From NCBI GenBank assembly GCA_019423725.1, contig JAHZAW010000038.1:1-14885 (forward strand): a stretch of 14,885 nucleotides of DNA, written 5' to 3'. A program made the position numbers and the translations under genes. The stretch is from Clostridiales bacterium (GTDB taxonomy: Bacteria > Bacillota > Clostridia > Lachnospirales > Anaerotignaceae). This document shows, piece after piece, positions 6,493 through 14,439 of the stretch. Under the pieces are notes generated by a model, which did no database searches, was not told where the DNA came from, and was given only the letters and a program-made list of their open reading frames with translations. Positions within the stretch are counted from its first letter, which is position 1. Each line of letters begins with the position of its first letter.

Positions 6493-8595
6493 TCAATGGC
6501 TGAAGAAGTTTTTCAAAACCTCCATAAAGGAATGTTTTTCTTCCTCCGGCGCAGCGATAACAGGGGGATTATCTATATAATATCTCTGCGCATCTATGAT
6601 TTTTGAGCTGTCGGTCACTATGGGTTTTACATAAGTGCCGTCGGGGAGAAGTATCCTTGATTTTACGTTGTCGTTTATCAGCAGGTTAACATATTCACTT
6701 ATGAAATCTTTTATGTCCTTATCATATACCGGACAGCCTATTTCTACACGGTGGGTCTGGTTCCTCGTCATTATATCGGCTGAGGAAATGTACATGCTTG
6801 AGTTTTCTCCGTTTCCGAAGATGTATATCCTGGAATGTTCAAGGAATCTTCCAACTATGCTCGTAACGGTTATGTTTTCTGTCTTTCCCTTTATTCCGGG
6901 AACAAGACAGCAGATACCCCTTATTATAAGGTTTATTTTAACGCCCTTCTGGGACGCCTCGGAAAGTTTATCAATAAGGGTCCTTTCGGTTATGGAATTT
7001 GCCTTTATTATTATTCTTCCGTTTTCGCCTCTTGATGCCTCGGCGTCTATGAGACGGATTATGGAAGAACGCATGGTCGAAGGCGCCACCAGCAGCTCTG
7101 AATAATTGCCGTAAAGCTCTCCTATGAGCATGTTCTTAAAGAAGAGGGCAGCATCCTCGGCAATGGCCTTATTGGCTGTCATAAGCGAGAAGTCCGTATA
7201 TGTTGATGATGTTTTCTCGTTGTAGTTTCCTGTGCCTATCTGAGTTATATAGGAATAGGAATTTTTATTTTTCATGGTTATAAGACATATTTTTGAATGG
7301 CACTTAAAATTCTCTATTCCATAGATGACATTGCAGCCTGACTCTTCCAGCTGTTTTGCCCATTCGATGTTGTTTTTCTCATCAAATCTCGCCCTTAATT
7401 CCACAAGTACAGTGACATCCTTGCCGTTTTCAGCAGCTTTGCACAGCTTCTTTGCCACCGCAGAGTTGGAAGCCAGACGGTATATGGTGATTTTTATGGA
7501 TACCACATTGGGATTTTCCGAAGCCTCTCCCAGAAGGTCGATGAATGCCTGCATGGAATGATAGGGATAAAAGAGCAGCACATCCTTTGCCTGTATCTGT
7601 GATATGAGAGAACGGCTCTCGGATAAATACAGCGGGTAACCGGGCGTATATTCGTCATAGTAAAGGGATTTGTCAAATCCGTTCAGTCCGAAAATATAGT
7701 TGGTCTTAAGGGGACAGTTTGAGTAAAAAATCTGATTCTCCTCAAGTCCCAGCCTGGAGGCCAGAAGTTTGGCCAGTTCCACCTTAGTTCCCTGCATTTC
7801 CAGCCTTACGGGAGCCAGACGGTCACGTTTTTTGAGAAGTGAGGCCATATAAGAACGGTAATCATAGCTGTCCTCATCAAAATTTTCCTCATCTATGGTC
7901 AGGTCTGCATTCCTTGTTACGGAAACGACGGCGTGGCATTCGGGCTTGAATGTTCCGAAGTAGTCGTTTATGTGGGCGGATATTATTTCTTCTGCCCTTA
8001 TATATTTTCCGCTGTTTTCTATCCTGAGTATGGGGTCCACGGTGTCCGGAACACCGATTATGCCCAGCAGCTCCTTATGCCCACTTTTGAGAAGCACCGC
8101 TGTATAAAGGGCCTTGTTTTTAAGATGGGGGAATGGATGGCTCTTGTCTATTATCTGGGGAGACAGTACCGGAGCTATATACATATGATAATAGTTCTCA
8201 ACATACTTTTTCTCACTCTTGGAAAGTTCGGAATATTTCATATCAGCAATGCCATAGTGGGAAAGCTCATGGCTCAAGGTGCTGTATACCTCGTCCCTGA
8301 ATTTTATGAGGGGTTTTACTTCCTCAAATATGTCGTTGAGCTGTTCGGAAGGAGTTTTTCCGCTTTTGTTATCGATCTCATCTGGTGCCATAAGGGACAG
8401 ATCAAATAGACTTCCTACTCGTACCATGAAAAACTCATCAAGATTGTTTGAGAATATGGCAAGAAATTTCAGCCTTTCCATAAGGGGAACGGTATTATCA
8501 GTAGCTTCCTCAAGAACACGCTTATTGAATTTTAACCAGCTCAGTTCACGGTTCTGCGTGTAACTGAGGTCATATTTTAAATTATCTTTTGACAC
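6493..8595 (-). CDS. ppk1: Polyphosphate kinase 1
   Basis: PPK1 reversibly polymerises the gamma-phosphate of ATP into inorganic polyphosphate through a phosphohistidine intermediate. The 700-residue length is typical. Visible signatures are the N-domain NRELSWLKFNKRVLEEA (15-31), SNNLDEFFMVRVGSL (49-63), the autophosphorylated His433 in KCHSKIC, QIGTGNYNEKTS shortly after, and the second conserved His587 in EHSRIYIFG. The start is GTG at 8595, with GAGAGGG 6 nt upstream inside the end of ppx. The two genes overlap by 19 bases and are translationally linked. Gene order ppx then ppk on the same strand supports joint control of polyphosphate turnover. Confidence 0.97.
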   Translation of the reverse strand: MSKDNLKYDLSYTQNRELSWLKFNKRVLEEATDNTVPLMERLKFLAIFSNNLDEFFMVRVGSLFDLSLMAPDEIDNKSGKTPSEQLNDIFEEVKPLIKFRDEVYSTLSHELSHYGIADMKYSELSKSEKKYVENYYHMYIAPVLSPQIIDKSHPFPHLKNKALYTAVLLKSGHKELLGIIGVPDTVDPILRIENSGKYIRAEEIISAHINDYFGTFKPECHAVVSVTRNADLTIDEENFDEDSYDYRSYMASLLKKRDRLAPVRLEMQGTKVELAKLLASRLGLEENQIFYSNCPLKTNYIFGLNGFDKSLYYDEYTPGYPLYLSESRSLISQIQAKDVLLFYPYHSMQAFIDLLGEASENPNVVSIKITIYRLASNSAVAKKLCKAAENGKDVTVLVELRARFDEKNNIEWAKQLEESGCNVIYGIENFKCHSKICLITMKNKNSYSYITQIGTGNYNEKTSSTYTDFSLMTANKAIAEDAALFFKNMLIGELYGNYSELLVAPSTMRSSIIRLIDAEASRGENGRIIIKANSITERTLIDKLSEASQKGVKINLIIRGICCLVPGIKGKTENITVTSIVGRFLEHSRIYIFGNGENSSMYISSADIMTRNQTHRVEIGCPVYDKDIKDFISEYVNLLINDNVKSRILLPDGTYVKPIVTDSSKIIDAQRYYIDNPPVIAAPEEEKHSFMEVLKNFFSH

Positions 8596-9467
8596 AGATA
8601 TCCCTCTCTTACTCCATTTCTGCTGATTATTATTTGTTTAGCGCTGAGTTTTTTGATTATTTCACCGGCTATCAGCATTCCCGGTATGATCGTATGAATA
8701 CGGTCAGGACAGTTTTTAAGTATAAGCTTTTTAGATACGTCGTCCTTTTTAAGGATCACTTTTTTGAGCTGCTTGAACTCAGAAGAAGTGATGACTCTGT
8801 TATCCTGGGGCTTCTTAAAATAGGCGTTGGCCAGGGAGAGCAGCGCTCTGTTTGTACCGCCGATACCGCATATCGTTCCGCAGGAAAGCCCGGGAACTGC
8901 CGGAGCCAGTACGCTTTCGACCCTTGCTTTTATGTTTTTCTGTTCTGATTTTGAGGGCCATATATTTTTTACAAAGCCGGTGAACAGGTTCAGGGAGCCT
9001 ATTTCGTAGCTGTCTGCGGCAAGTATGGATTTTCCATCGAATCTTGCTATCTCCGTACTGCCGCCGCCGATGTCAAAAATAATGCCGTTATTTAATGAAG
9101 TTTCTGATATGGCTCCATAATAGCCAAGCTCAGCTTCTTCCTTACCGGATATTATATTAATGTTTTCTCCTGTTTTTTCCTTTATATATGCCAGAGCCTC
9201 GTCCTTATTTACGATGTTCCTGAGGGAAGCTGTGGCAAATATGTTAAGTTCCGATATATCAAACTGTGCCATGAGCTTTTTAAAATCCCATATAACATCA
9301 CAGGCCTTATCAAAGCCTTCCACTGACATACGTTTATCGGAAATATAGTTTACAAGTCCTGCCATTTCCTTTTCCGAAAACAGCAGAGAAAAACTTCCGT
9401 CCTCGAATACCTGGTATACAGATAGACGGACCGTATTTGAACCTAAATCTACAAGTGCTTTCTTCAT
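8577..9467 (-). CDS. ppx: Exopolyphosphatase, Ppx/GppA phosphatase family
   Basis: The 296-residue product belongs to the sugar kinase/Hsp70/actin-fold Ppx/GppA family, which removes terminal phosphates from polyphosphate or from pppGpp. Phosphate-binding motifs are DLGSNTVRL (near residue 7), IIFDIGGGSTEI (about 130-141) and CGIGGTNRAL (about 199-208). It is the short form with two ASKHA domains and no C-terminal HD-like extension. An in-frame ATG at 9497 is possible, but ATG 9467 has AAGGAG 9 nt upstream and gives the canonical MKKALVDLGSN start. The neighbouring ppk favours polyphosphate as substrate over pppGpp. Confidence 0.92.
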   Translation of the reverse strand: MKKALVDLGSNTVRLSVYQVFEDGSFSLLFSEKEMAGLVNYISDKRMSVEGFDKACDVIWDFKKLMAQFDISELNIFATASLRNIVNKDEALAYIKEKTGENINIISGKEEAELGYYGAISETSLNNGIIFDIGGGSTEIARFDGKSILAADSYEIGSLNLFTGFVKNIWPSKSEQKNIKARVESVLAPAVPGLSCGTICGIGGTNRALLSLANAYFKKPQDNRVITSSEFKQLKKVILKKDDVSKKLILKNCPDRIHTIIPGMLIAGEIIKKLSAKQIIISRNGVREGYLCQKII

Positions 9468-9498
9468 TCTTTTTCTCTCCTTAAATATCGACAGCAAA

Positions 9499-9504
9499 AT
9501 TATA
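9499..9504 (-). promoter_or_regulatory. Candidate -10 box for the ppx-ppk operon
   Basis: A TATAAT on the minus strand lies about 32 nt upstream of the ppx start codon, and an overlapping TATTAT lies at 9509-9504. No good -35 hexamer is present at 16-18 nt, so the assignment is tentative. Confidence 0.35.
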
Positions 9505-9630
9505 TAATACCTTTGTTAAATTAGTCTGCTGAAAAATGTTAAATTTATGTAATAGTATGGACCTAATGCCCGGATAATAAGCATTTATAATCCAACAATA
9601 GCAGACATATGATAAAACTTCAATAGATAT

Positions 9631-9674
9631 AAAAACAGCGCGGCAAAATGTGGTAACACATCATGCCGCGCTGA
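9631..9674 (-). terminator. Intrinsic terminator of the nfnAB operon
   Basis: A 10-bp GC-rich stem, CAGCGCGGCA (9636-9645) with TGCCGCGCTG (9664-9673), is topped by an inner ATGTG/CACAT stem. On the minus strand it is followed by five T (9635-9631). It lies 16 nt after the nfnB stop codon. Confidence 0.92.
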
Positions 9675-9689
9675 TCATATCAGATATAT

Positions 9690-11081
9690 TTAGTTGATGG
9701 ATTTAAGGTATTTGTCGATGGCAGCTGCGGCCTTTTTGCCTGCTCCCATGGCAAGTATTACTGTGGCAGCACCTGTAACGGCGTCTCCTCCGGCATATAT
9801 TCCCTCTCTGCTTGTCTGCATGGTCTCTTCATTTACCACAAGACAGCCGTGGCGGTTAACTTCGATACCGGGTGTTGTTGTCCTGATAAGGGGATTGGGT
9901 GATGTTCCAAGGGCCATGATGACTGTGTCCACATCAAGCTCAAATTCACTGCCTTTGATCTCGATGGGTCTGCGTCTTCCTGAATCATCGGGCTCGCCAA
10001 GCTCCATCTTTATACATTCCATGGATTTGACAGCACCATTTCCGTCATCATTTATTTTTACGGGGTTGTTGAGAAGGAGGAACTCGATGCCTTCTTCCTT
10101 GGCATGGTGTATCTCTTCTTTTCTTGCAGGCATTTCCTCTTCGGAACGTCTGTAAACGATATATACGTTTTCAGCTCCAAGACGCTTTGCGCATCTTGCG
10201 GCATCCATGGCTACGTTTCCTCCGCCTACTACGGCTACGTTCCTGCTCTTTTTAACGGGTGTATCATAGTCTTTTCTGTAGGCTTTCATAAGGTTGATCC
10301 TTGTAAGGTACTCGTTGGCTGAATATACTCCTGAGAGTGCCTCGCCTTCGATACACATAAATGAGGGAAGACCTGCGCCTGTTCCGATGAATACGGCTTT
10401 GTTTCCCATCTCAAAGAGTTCATCTATTGTAAGTATCCTTCCGATTACCATATCTGTCTTTACGTCAACACCATGGGCGATAAGGCCTTCAACTTCATGC
10501 TGTACGATCTTTTTGGGAAGTCTGAATTCGGGTATACCGTAAACAAGAACTCCGCCTGCTGTATGGAAAGCTTCATATACAGTAACTTCATATCCTGCCT
10601 TTGCCAGGTCGCTGGCGCATGTAAGGCTTGAAGGGCCGGAACCTACAACAGCTACTTTGATGCCGTTTGATTCGGGTTTAACGACTTCTTCCTTAACGTT
10701 TGCCATATACCAGTCGGCAACAAAACGCTCAAGACGTCCGATGGCTACGGGCTCGCCTTTGATGCCCCTTACACAGTGCATCTCACACTGGGTCTCCTGG
10801 GGACATACACGTCCGCTTATGGCAGGAAGGGCATTTGTCTCAGCGATTACTTTGTATGCGCCTAAGAAGTCTCCTTCAGATACCTTGGATATAAAAGCGG
10901 GTATATGTATGTTTACGGGACATCCCTGTACACAGGGCATGTTTTTGCAGTTAAGGCAGCGCTTTGCCTCGTTGATGGCCATTTCCTCAGTGTATCCGAG
11001 GGTGACCTCCTCAAAATTTTTATTTCTTATATCCGGTGCCTGCTCGGGCATCGGAGTCTTTTCCATTGCCATATTAGCCAC
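9690..11081 (-). CDS. nfnB: NADH-dependent ferredoxin:NADP+ oxidoreductase large subunit (GltA/glutamate synthase small-subunit family)
   Basis: This 463-residue flavoprotein has two N-terminal [4Fe-4S] sites (C42, C45, C50, C54 and C93, C99, C103), an FAD motif VVGSGPSSL, an NADP(H) motif VVGGGNVAMDAA, and a C-terminal FAD motif GGDAVTGAATVI. Many databases call it glutamate synthase small subunit (gltA). The partner gene upstream identifies it better as the large subunit of electron-bifurcating NfnAB, which couples NADH and reduced ferredoxin oxidation to NADP+ reduction. No glutamate synthase large subunit is in the window. The start is GTG 11081 (MANMAMEKTPMPEQ), 8 nt after AAGGAGG. Longer frames would overlap nfnA by more than 80 bases. 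Confidence 0.93.
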   Translation of the reverse strand: MANMAMEKTPMPEQAPDIRNKNFEEVTLGYTEEMAINEAKRCLNCKNMPCVQGCPVNIHIPAFISKVSEGDFLGAYKVIAETNALPAISGRVCPQETQCEMHCVRGIKGEPVAIGRLERFVADWYMANVKEEVVKPESNGIKVAVVGSGPSSLTCASDLAKAGYEVTVYEAFHTAGGVLVYGIPEFRLPKKIVQHEVEGLIAHGVDVKTDMVIGRILTIDELFEMGNKAVFIGTGAGLPSFMCIEGEALSGVYSANEYLTRINLMKAYRKDYDTPVKKSRNVAVVGGGNVAMDAARCAKRLGAENVYIVYRRSEEEMPARKEEIHHAKEEGIEFLLLNNPVKINDDGNGAVKSMECIKMELGEPDDSGRRRPIEIKGSEFELDVDTVIMALGTSPNPLIRTTTPGIEVNRHGCLVVNEETMQTSREGIYAGGDAVTGAATVILAMGAGKKAAAAIDKYLKSIN

Positions 11082-11094
11082 GATGATGTCCTCC

Positions 11095-11949
11095 TTACTT
11101 AATAAGCTCGTTTGCGAGAGCTTCCATTCTGCATATGTGTGTCTTCTTTGTTTCAGCTTCCTGTGCCTTATAAGCGGCATTTCTGTTCATAAGCTCATCA
11201 TAGTCTACCTGGTGTCCGTCAAAGTCGGGACCGTCTACACAGGCAAATTTGATCTTTCCGCCAACGGTAACACGGCATCCGCCACACATTCCTGTACCGT
11301 CCACCATAATGGGGTTAAGGCTTACGATGGTCTTTATGCCATAGGGCTTTGTTGTAAGGGAAACGAATTTCATCATGGGGATAGGTCCGATGGCGATAAC
11401 TGCATCATATTTGTTTCCGGCTTCGATGAGCTCTTTGAGCTTATCAGTAACGAAACCTTTTTCACCATAGGAACCGTCATCTGTCATAATATAATAATTT
11501 GTGCTGTTGGCACGCATCTCGTCCTCGAGGATGATGAGGTCTTTTGACCTGAAACCAGCGATCACATCAACTTCACGTCCGTCTGTGAAGAGTGTCTTTG
11601 CCTGGGGGAAGGCTATGGCGCATCCTACACCGCCGCCAACAACGGCTACTTTTTTGAGGCCTTCAAGCTCTGTGGGAGCTCCCAGGGGGCCGACAAAGTC
11701 AAGTATATAGTCGCCTTCGTTTTTCTTTGCCAGGAGCTCTGTGGAAAGTCCTACTTTCTGAAAAATAATAGTTACAGCTCCTGTTTCCTTATTTGTATCC
11801 GAAATCGTAAGGGGTATCCTTTCACCTTCCTCATCAACACGGAAAATTATAAACTGTCCTGCTTTAGCCTTTTTAGCAATGAGTGGAGCTTCTATATCCA
11901 TCAGTGTAACTGAAGGATTAAGTTCCTTTTTTCTTAAAATCTTAAACAT
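11095..11949 (-). CDS. nfnA: NADH-dependent ferredoxin:NADP+ oxidoreductase small subunit (sulfide/dihydroorotate dehydrogenase-like FAD/NAD protein)
   Basis: A 284-residue ferredoxin-NADP reductase-like subunit. An N-terminal FAD barrel includes GQFIIFRVDEEGERIPLTIS (31-50). The NAD-binding domain starts at VAVVGGGVGCAIAF (101-114). A C-terminal [2Fe-2S] site has C222, C225 and C237 in GMCGGCRV and FACVDGPDFDGH. In characterised NfnA the fourth ligand is an Asp, consistent with D217 here. The subunit binds NADH and pairs with NfnB, whose start is 13 nt downstream. The ATG follows AGGAAGG with 7-nt spacing. The family also includes PyrK and sulfide dehydrogenase subunits, but the adjacent nfnB supports NfnA. 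Confidence 0.93.
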   Translation of the reverse strand: MFKILRKKELNPSVTLMDIEAPLIAKKAKAGQFIIFRVDEEGERIPLTISDTNKETGAVTIIFQKVGLSTELLAKKNEGDYILDFVGPLGAPTELEGLKKVAVVGGGVGCAIAFPQAKTLFTDGREVDVIAGFRSKDLIILEDEMRANSTNYYIMTDDGSYGEKGFVTDKLKELIEAGNKYDAVIAIGPIPMMKFVSLTTKPYGIKTIVSLNPIMVDGTGMCGGCRVTVGGKIKFACVDGPDFDGHQVDYDELMNRNAAYKAQEAETKKTHICRMEALANELIK

Positions 11950-11996
11950 AGCAAAACCTTCCTATCACTAAATTTATAAACAAGTCAACTTAAATA

Positions 11997-12025
11997 ATTA
12001 TACTATAAGAATTTTATGATATCAA
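11997..12025 (-). promoter_or_regulatory. Sigma-A promoter of nfnAB
   Basis: On the minus strand, TTGATA (12025-12020) and TATAAT (12002-11997) are separated by 17 nt. They lie about 48 nt upstream of the nfnA start codon. Confidence 0.75.
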
Positions 12026-12055
12026 TTGTTAAGAAAATAAAATTTGTGTTATTAT
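12026..12055 (+). promoter_or_regulatory. Candidate promoter of mazG
   Basis: TTGTTA (12026-12031) and TATTAT (12050-12055) are separated by 18 nt on the plus strand. Transcription would start near 12061-12062, which agrees with the GTG start at 12078 and not with the ATG at 12057. Confidence 0.45.
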
Positions 12056-12077
12056 TATGAAGGAAGAGGTGATTTTT

Positions 12078-12896
12078 GTGGATAAGGGATTCAGCAGGCT
12101 TTTGGAGGTAACATCGGTGCTGAGAGGGGAAAACGGCTGCCCCTGGGACAAAAAGCAGACACCGGAGACCATGAAAAAATATATTATCGAAGAGGCATAT
12201 GAGACCATACAGGCCATTGAGGATAAAGACAGCAGTGAATTATGCGAGGAACTGGGAGATCTGCTTTTTCAGGTGGTATTTCAGGCACAGATGGCAAAAG
12301 AGGAAGGCTCCTTTGATATGGATGACGTCCTGGAGGGGATAACAAAGAAAATGATACTCAGGCATCCCCATATATTTGGCGGAAAGGGAGCCGAGGACTT
12401 CAGGGGCGATGCTGCCCAGGGCGGAGACGCCTTTTTGGGAAAATGGGAAGATCATAAAAAAGAGGAAAAAGGTTATACTACACAAAGTGAAGTTTTAAGA
12501 GCCATACCGCCGGTGCTTCCGGCGCTTATGAGAGCTGAGAAGGTGCTGTTCAAGGCAGAAAATGCCGGCCTTGACATGGGGGAGATAGACAGGTCATTTA
12601 CGGACCTTGACGCCCTGGCGGATGAGATAAAAAGCCTCTCAGGGCTCACTGTGGAGGAAAAAGAGGAAAAAATGGGCTGGCTGATGCTCAAAATGGTGAA
12701 TATTTCAAGGAAAATGCAAATAAATACTGAGTTTTCCTTGACAAAAGCCACAGAACAGTTTATAAATAAATTTGAATATATTGAATCATCAGCTGAAAAA
12801 GATAATTTACAACTGAAGGTAATGTCGGCGGGGCTGAAAAAGAGCCTTTGGAAACCGGATGGGCAATCAGCTGCAGATGAAAATGAATATATATAA
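12078..12896 (+). CDS. mazG: Nucleoside triphosphate pyrophosphohydrolase MazG
   Basis: MazG hydrolyses (d)NTPs to monophosphates and pyrophosphate, cleaning nucleotide pools. Numbering from GTG 12078 (272 residues), the N-terminal domain holds GENGCPWDKKQT (17-28) and intact metal ligands EEAYE (38-42) and EELGD (57-61). The RHPHIFG segment at 95-101 is also present. The second MazG domain is degenerate: the EExxE position reads roughly DALAD (178-182) and the ExxD position reads KMGW (198-201). GTG 12078 has GGAAGAGGTG 6 nt upstream. ATG 12057 lacks a ribosome site. The order mazG-rqcP-yabP-yabQ-divIC is conserved with B. subtilis yabN onward, but hup is inserted here. Confidence 0.92.
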   Translation: MDKGFSRLLEVTSVLRGENGCPWDKKQTPETMKKYIIEEAYETIQAIEDKDSSELCEELGDLLFQVVFQAQMAKEEGSFDMDDVLEGITKKMILRHPHIFGGKGAEDFRGDAAQGGDAFLGKWEDHKKEEKGYTTQSEVLRAIPPVLPALMRAEKVLFKAENAGLDMGEIDRSFTDLDALADEIKSLSGLTVEEKEEKMGWLMLKMVNISRKMQINTEFSLTKATEQFINKFEYIESSAEKDNLQLKVMSAGLKKSLWKPDGQSAADENEYI

Positions 12897-12897
12897 T
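12892..12897 (+). promoter_or_regulatory. Candidate -10 box for hup
   Basis: A perfect TATAAT overlaps the mazG stop codon, 28 nt before the hup ATG. The -35 region is poor. A dedicated promoter is plausible because HU is usually made at much higher levels than MazG. Confidence 0.35.
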
Positions 12898-12925
12898 TTT
12901 TGAGTTACATTGAGGAGGACAAAAA

Positions 12926-13201
12926 ATGAACAAGACTGAATTAGTTGCTGCAATAGCTGAAAAGGCTGAGTTAAGCAAGAAAGACGCTGAAAAGGCTTTA
13001 AAGGCATTTGAGGATGTTGTAACAGAAGAACTTACAAAGAACGGAAAAGTTCAGCTTGTAGGTTTCGGAACATTCGATGTTGCTGAAAGAGCTGCACGCG
13101 AAGGCCGCAACCCTCAGACAGGCGAGCCTATGCCTATAGCTGCTTCAAAAGCACCCAGATTCAAAGCTGGAAAGGCTTTAAAAGACGCTATCAACGCTTG
13201 A
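12926..13201 (+). CDS. hup: HU family DNA-binding protein
   Basis: HU is the small dimeric nucleoid protein that bends DNA with two beta arms. The 91-residue product has the helical N-terminal half, the conserved GFGTF (46-50), the DNA-intercalating arm tip RNPQTGE (61-67) and the C-terminal APRFKAGKALKDAI. The ribosome site GAGGAGG is strong. Codon use differs from its neighbours: it is rich in GCT, AAA, GAA, ACA and GTT and poor in ATA and AGG, as expected for a highly expressed gene. A terminator 17 nt downstream makes it a largely separate transcript inside the mazG-divIC neighbourhood. Confidence 0.97.
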   Translation: MNKTELVAAIAEKAELSKKDAEKALKAFEDVVTEELTKNGKVQLVGFGTFDVAERAAREGRNPQTGEPMPIAASKAPRFKAGKALKDAINA

Positions 13202-13218
13202 TTTTTTGACTTTTAATA

Positions 13219-13254
13219 AAAAAAGCCGTCTTGCTTAATGCGGACGGCTTTTTT
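13219..13254 (+). terminator. Intrinsic terminator of hup
   Basis: A 12-bp stem (13219-13230 with 13243-13254) has the GC core GCCGTC/GACGGC, a 12-nt loop and a T run to 13254. It lies between hup and rqcP. Confidence 0.9.
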
Positions 13255-13270
13255 AATGAGAGGTGTATTT

Positions 13271-13513
13271 ATGAGACTTGACAAATATCTCAAGGTTTCC
13301 AGGATAATAAAGAGAAGGACAGTGGCTAATGAGGCCTGTGACGCCGGAAGGGTCACAGTAAACGGAAAGGTGGCAAAGGCCGGCACTGAAGTAAAGATCG
13401 GTGACATAATAGAGATAAAATTCGGAAACAGCACAACAAAGGTAGAAGTGCTTGATATAAGTGAGACACAGAAAAAAGAAGCCGCCGCTGCCATGTATAA
13501 AAGTGTGGAATAA
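13271..13513 (+). CDS. rqcP: RNA-binding S4 domain protein RqcP (YabO/Hsp15-like)
   Basis: RqcP binds the 50S subunit and helps RqcH add C-terminal alanine tails to stalled nascent chains, as shown in Bacillus subtilis for YabO. The 80-residue product has an S4 domain over almost its whole length: MRLDKYLKVSRIIKRRTVAN (1-20), then DAGRVTVNGKVAKAGTEVK (24-42) and GDIIEIKFG (44-52). An in-frame ATG at 13238 lies inside the hup terminator and is rejected; ATG 13271 follows GAGAGGTG. Its place before yabP matches B. subtilis. Transcription must come from readthrough of the hup terminator or an unseen promoter. Confidence 0.92.
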   Translation: MRLDKYLKVSRIIKRRTVANEACDAGRVTVNGKVAKAGTEVKIGDIIEIKFGNSTTKVEVLDISETQKKEAAAAMYKSVE

Positions 13514-13534
13514 GCCCAGTTCAAATGTAATATA

Positions 13535-13586
13535 GAGCGCCTAAAGTCTATATATTTATTATATACGGCTTTTAGGGCGCTTTTTT
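13535..13586 (+). terminator. Intrinsic terminator after rqcP
   Basis: An imperfect hairpin pairs GAGCGCC-TAAAG with a CTTTTAGGGCGCT arm, topped by a TATATA/TATATA helix. It is followed by six T (13581-13586). It lies 26 nt before the yabP start codon. Confidence 0.85.
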
Positions 13587-13611
13587 AATTTTTGAGACTG
13601 GGGGAAAGAAA

Positions 13612-13896
13612 ATGGCGAATGAAACAGGCAGAGACATAAGACACAGGATAGTTCTGGAGGAAAGGAGCAGGCTGTCGGTGAGCGGAGTGACGGATGTTGT
13701 CTCCTTTGATGATGAGAGCATAACCGCTGATACGGACATGGGGATGATAATCATAAGAGGAGAGGATCTTCACATAGGCCGGCTGAATCTTGATGAGGGA
13801 GTGCTCCAGGTGGATGGCTCAGTGGACAGCATAGAATATACGGACGGGTCGGAATCGTCCAGGGGCGGATTCCTGCTTGGAAAAATATTTAAGTAA
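13612..13896 (+). CDS. yabP: Sporulation protein YabP
   Basis: The 94-residue protein matches the YabP family, with HRIVLEERSRLSVSGVTDVVSFDDE (11-35), the segment MGMIIIRGEDLHIGRLNLDEG (43-63) and a C-terminal Gly/Phe-rich tail. It is required with YabQ for spore cortex formation; in B. subtilis it is expressed in the mother cell under sigma-E. ATG 13612 has a GGGGGAAAG site. The rqcP terminator ends only 25 nt upstream, and I cannot identify a sigma-E promoter with confidence. It is followed by yabQ after 12 nt. Confidence 0.93.
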   Translation: MANETGRDIRHRIVLEERSRLSVSGVTDVVSFDDESITADTDMGMIIIRGEDLHIGRLNLDEGVLQVDGSVDSIEYTDGSESSRGGFLLGKIFK

Positions 13897-13908
13897 GGAG
13901 AGGATATT

Positions 13909-14424
13909 TTGATACTGTCTATCAGCGAACAGGCAGATATATTTTTATGCGTTTTTGCCGCCGGCTGTGCTGCCGGTATTTTTTATGACATAATAGAGGT
14001 GTTCAGGATGAATGTCCCGCACTCCAAGGCTGTCGTATGCATTGAAGATATGATCTACTGGATATCTGTGATTGTGCTTCTTTTTTTATTTATGCTGGAG
14101 AAAAACCATGCTGAAATACGGCTGTTTGATATAATAGGATTTTTCACGGGTATGCTGGTCTATGGTGTTTTCATAAGCCGGGCCGTTACGGGGCTGCTTA
14201 TGACTTTATCTAAAATAGCCAGGGCAGTGATAGGGCTTTTGATCGAGATGGTCTTGACACCATTTCGGCTCATTTGGATACCTCTGTCCTTCCCTGTGAA
14301 AAAAAGTGCAGCCATTGTTGATGAATGTTTAAAAAAAGTGTTGCATTTATGTAAGGTTTATGCAAAAATGAAGCTGAGAAGTGTTGATGATCAGATTCGT
14401 TTTATAAAACGAAAGAATAAATAA
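13909..14424 (+). CDS. yabQ: Spore cortex biosynthesis protein YabQ
   Basis: The 171-residue membrane protein begins with a TTG codon, 5 nt after AAGGAGAGG. Several hydrophobic helices fall at about residues 9-27, 46-63 and 71-92, with another hydrophobic stretch near 100-120. The helices are followed by a basic C-terminal tail (KRKNK). The family pattern GIFYDIIEVFR near residues 23-33 and FFTGMLVYGVFIS near 77-89 supports YabQ. It localises to the forespore outer membrane in B. subtilis and is needed for cortex formation. It is co-transcribed with yabP and probably divIC. Confidence 0.9.
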   Translation: MILSISEQADIFLCVFAAGCAAGIFYDIIEVFRMNVPHSKAVVCIEDMIYWISVIVLLFLFMLEKNHAEIRLFDIIGFFTGMLVYGVFISRAVTGLLMTLSKIARAVIGLLIEMVLTPFRLIWIPLSFPVKKSAAIVDECLKKVLHLCKVYAKMKLRSVDDQIRFIKRKNK

Positions 14425-14439
14425 AACGAGGTTTTTAAT

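Noticed and set aside
9694..10542. Long plus-strand frames opposite nfnB, and similar frames opposite nfnA, ppk and ppx
   Set aside because: They lie antisense to well-conserved enzymes, have low-complexity Ser/Pro/Phe-rich translations and lack ribosome sites; they are shadows of codon bias in the real genes.
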